A stretch of 64,000 nt of DNA from Paenibacillus silviterrae (GTDB lineage Bacteria > Bacillota > Bacilli > Paenibacillales > NBRC-103111), in assembly GCF_030167925.1 (NCBI RefSeq), contig NZ_JASKUT010000001.1:1922001-1986000 (forward strand), read 5' to 3'. The notes below the pieces were generated by a model. The model was not told the DNA's origin, ran no database searches, and saw only the letters and a program-made list of their open reading frames with translations. Below, piece after piece: positions 62,253 to 64,000 of the stretch. Position 1 is the first letter of the stretch; each line of letters starts with the position of its first letter. A program made the position numbers and the translations under genes.

Positions 62253-62333
62253 ATGGGCGACAAACAGCAGGGTCATGGCAACCAGAACACAACCACCCGC
62301 ACAGAGGACAAAAGCTCTAAAAAGTCGAAGTAA
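62253..62333 (+). CDS. Small hydrophilic protein, 26 aa
   Basis: ATG six bases after a perfect GGAGGTG, followed by 26 codons and TAA, then a terminator hairpin. The product (MGDKQQGHGNQNTTTRTEDK and a SSKKSK tail) is very hydrophilic, rich in Gln, Thr and Lys, a little like small spore proteins. Family not known. The opposite-strand frame overlapping it has no ribosome site. Confidence 0.6.
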   Translation: MGDKQQGHGNQNTTTRTEDKSSKKSK

Positions 62334-62337
62334 GCTT

Positions 62338-62382
62338 GAAAAGAAGGGAGCCTGATCCAGGATCACAGCTCCCTCTTCTTCT
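62338..62382 (+). terminator. Terminator of the 26-aa ORF
   Basis: Stem AAGAAGGGAGC/GCTCCCTCTTCTT on the plus strand, five bases after the stop; no T run beyond the stem itself. Confidence 0.6.
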
Positions 62383-62455
62383 GCCTTCCATGTCTATAAC
62401 AAGGAAATATCCCCATTTATTTCTATTCCTTCCGACCGGAAGTTATAACTCCCAA

Positions 62456-62514
62456 AAAGAAAAGGCCGTCTCCCCCGATCGTGTTAACCGTCCGGGAGAA
62501 AGCAGCCTTCTAAG
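62456..62514 (-). terminator. Terminator of the first punA
   Basis: Long imperfect hairpin AAGGC..TTCTCCCG/CGGGGGAGA..GGCCTT, then TTTCTTTTT on the minus strand, directly after the punA stop. Confidence 0.75.
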
Positions 62515-62516
62515 AA

Positions 62517-63368
62517 CTACAAATTCACTTCGGAGACGAAACGTTTCACCAGCTCGATAAACACCGGCTTCGTCCGGTTCGCTACCGCCACCACCTGCTC
62601 GTGAGTCAGCGGCTCCAATTCCTCCCCGATCGCCATGTCCGTAATGCAGGATATACCCAGCACTCGCAAGCCGGCGTGACGCGCCGCGATCACCTCTCCG
62701 ACCGTGGACATCCCTACCGCATCTCCGCCCAGCTTCGCCAGCATGGTGAGCTCTGCGGGCGGCAAGTAATTCGGGCCGGTAATCCCGCTGTATACACCCT
62801 CCTGCAAGCGAATCGCTTCGCCGCGCTCCTGTCCCATTTGCTCTGCAATCCTTTTGGCAACCGCGCGGAACTCCCTGTTATATGCTTCGGACATATCCGG
62901 GAAGCGTACGCCCAACTCAGGGTGATTCGGCCCGATTAACGGGTTATCTCCCGTCATGTTGAGATGATCGGAGATCAGCATCAAGTCTCCCGCCTGGAAG
63001 GTACGGTTCATGCCCCCGGCCGCATTGGTGATGACAAGCGCCTGCACGCCGAGCTGCTTCATCACGTAGATCGGGAAGACGACCTTCTTCATAGAGTAGC
63101 CCTCATAATAATGGAACCGGCCCTGCATGACGATGACCTGCTTGCCTCCGAGAGCTCCGATCACAAACTGTCCGGCATGTCCTTCCACCGTGGACACCGG
63201 GAAGTGCGGCACCTCATCGTAAGGAATGACGACGGGGTTCTCAACCTGCTCCGCCAAATCGCCGAGACCGGAGCCGAGCACCATGCCGATCGCCAGCTCT
63301 CTTCCTTGCGTCCGCTGACGAATCCAGTCAGAGGCTTCCTTAATTTGCTCTATGTATGTTTTTTCCAT
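62517..63368 (-). CDS. Purine-nucleoside phosphorylase paralogue (altered base site)
   Basis: 283 aa, trimeric PNP family. VLGSGLGDLAEQ, VEGHAGQFVIG, GRFHYYEGYS, TNAAGGMN and GMSTVGEVIAARHAG are family motifs. Two base-site positions differ from the usual pattern: GPNYLPPAE has Leu where family members have Glu (GPxYETPAE), and CITDMAIG has Asp where Asn is usual. The tandem paralogue has the standard residues. It probably prefers a different purine nucleoside, perhaps with a 6-amino group. ATG; ends at its own terminator. Confidence 0.9.
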   Translation of the reverse strand: MEKTYIEQIKEASDWIRQRTQGRELAIGMVLGSGLGDLAEQVENPVVIPYDEVPHFPVSTVEGHAGQFVIGALGGKQVIVMQGRFHYYEGYSMKKVVFPIYVMKQLGVQALVITNAAGGMNRTFQAGDLMLISDHLNMTGDNPLIGPNHPELGVRFPDMSEAYNREFRAVAKRIAEQMGQERGEAIRLQEGVYSGITGPNYLPPAELTMLAKLGGDAVGMSTVGEVIAARHAGLRVLGISCITDMAIGEELEPLTHEQVVAVANRTKPVFIELVKRFVSEVNL

Positions 63369-63414
63369 CGTATTCGCTCCTTGTATACACTGGCATTGGA
63401 GACTGCTTCACCCG

Positions 63415-64000
63415 TCACAGCTTCTCTATAATTCCAAGAACGAGCTTTAAAAACTTCGGCTTTACCCGCTCGGTCGTTTCCATTACCTCCTGATGGGATA
63501 AGGGCTGATCCAATATCCCTGCAGCCATATTGCTGATACAAGAGAAGCCCAGCACCTCGATACCCGCATGCCTTGCCACAATCACCTCAGGCACCGTCGA
63601 CATCCCCACCGCGTCGCCGCCTAGGGCGCGCAGCATGCGGATTTCGGCAGGCGTCTCATAGGTGGGGCCCAACAGACCGGCGTAGACCCCTTCCTGAAGC
63701 GTCAAGCCTTGACTATCGGCGACCTCTCTCGCCGTATCGCGCAGCCGCTTGCTGTACGCCTCCGACATATCCGGAAAACGGACGCCGAGCTCTGCGAAAT
63801 TCGGACCGATCAACGGATTGCGGAACGTAAAGTTGATATGGTCCTTAATCAGCATTAAGTCGCCCACCTCGAACGAGGTGCTGATACCGCCGGCCGCATT
63901 GGTCACAATCAGCTTGCTGACGCCGAGCTGCTTCATGACCCGCACAGGAAACGAGACGGTGTCTCCGTCATAGCCCTCATACTGATGGAACCGGCCCTTC
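63415..64000 (-). CDS. punA: Purine-nucleoside phosphorylase, fragment
   Basis: The C-terminal part (about 194 codons) of a second PNP; its start lies beyond the right edge, and GRFHQYEG is visible at the edge. NAAGGIS, LLGPTYETPAEI, GMSTVPEVIVARHAG and SCISNMAAG are canonical, including the Glu and Asn that bind 6-oxopurines. Placed 46 bases upstream of the paralogue, so likely in one operon for purine nucleoside salvage. Confidence 0.93.
   Translation of the reverse strand, partial: KGRFHQYEGYDGDTVSFPVRVMKQLGVSKLIVTNAAGGISTSFEVGDLMLIKDHINFTFRNPLIGPNFAELGVRFPDMSEAYSKRLRDTAREVADSQGLTLQEGVYAGLLGPTYETPAEIRMLRALGGDAVGMSTVPEVIVARHAGIEVLGFSCISNMAAGILDQPLSHQEVMETTERVKPKFLKLVLGIIEKL

Noticed and set aside
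62175-62366. 63-codon minus-strand membrane-like frame
   Set aside because: Lacks a ribosome site; the plus-strand 26-codon ORF in the same place has a perfect one.
1-64000. CRISPR array, prophage, insertion sequence or transposase gene
   Set aside because: No regularly spaced direct repeats, no phage structural or integrase genes and no transposase motif seen on either strand.

Overview
The window reads as chromosomal core DNA of a spore-forming, low-to-mid GC Firmicute of the Paenibacillaceae type (Paenibacillus or a close relative). Reasons: many sporulation and germination genes (spoIVA, spoVIF, YIEGIA and its small partner, ypeB, prsW, spmA/spmB, dacB, ytfJ/gerW, spoVAA/AB/AF, sigF-spoIIAB-spoIIAA, dacF), Gram-positive signals (GGAGG ribosome binding sites, T-box and FMN riboswitches, TRAP) and a gene order that follows the Bacillus subtilis stretch from mtrB-hbs-spoIVA through resABCDE, rib and spoIIA to punA. 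No phage, transposase, CRISPR array or classical defence island is visible. Nearly all genes lie on the minus strand.

Layout. 1-5.1 kb: menaquinone genes (mqnA fragment, ubiX, ubiA-type prenyltransferase, menG, hepS), an unknown anchored protein, mtrB, tRNA-Pro(GGG) and hbs. 5.1-14.5 kb: spoIVA, a YphF-like lipoprotein, two different [2Fe-2S] ferredoxins around a nucleotidyltransferase, a YphE-like protein, spoVIF, gpsA, plsY, der, the YIEGIA pair and yphA. 14.5-21.8 kb: fni, rpsA-like, plsC, cmk, ypfB, ypfA, ypeB, an unlisted 52-aa zinc-ribbon ORF and prsW. 21.8-28.5 kb: a long hairpin element, gudB, a DnaB-like ATPase with a damaged TOPRIM region, a MecA-family adaptor, small membrane proteins, a CPBP protease, an unknown plus-strand anchored protein and a rhodanese. 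28.6-38 kb: a Ser T-box with serA (plus strand), then resA-resB-resC-resD-resE and rluB, with a second hairpin element between resA and resB. 38-45.9 kb: a tiny amidase, spmA/spmB, dacB, a SRAP protein, an HD-GYP protein, ytfJ, a DUF2953 protein and scpA/scpB. 45.9-50 kb: an FMN riboswitch and ribD-ribE-ribBA-ribH. 50-57.8 kb: an AT-rich membrane protein, ppiB, lysA, the spoVA genes, a DUF378 protein and the spoIIA operon. 57.9-64 kb: dacF, pdp, a CuA-type cupredoxin, a YvyF-like zinc protein and two tandem purine nucleoside phosphorylases.

Genes that work together: mqnA/ubiX/ubiA/menG/hepS make menaquinone, which feeds the cytochrome c-dependent respiration built by ResABC under ResDE control. 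SpoIIAA/SpoIIAB/SigF start forespore gene expression; SpoVA, YpeB, PrsW, DacB/DacF, SpmAB and GerW then act in spore cortex, dormancy and germination. Pdp and the phosphorylases salvage nucleosides. The most notable unexplained signal is a pair of long intercistronic hairpins (about 21.85-22.05 kb and 36.14-36.38 kb). Their arms have unrelated sequences, yet both keep the same internal core, as expected of a structured RNA.
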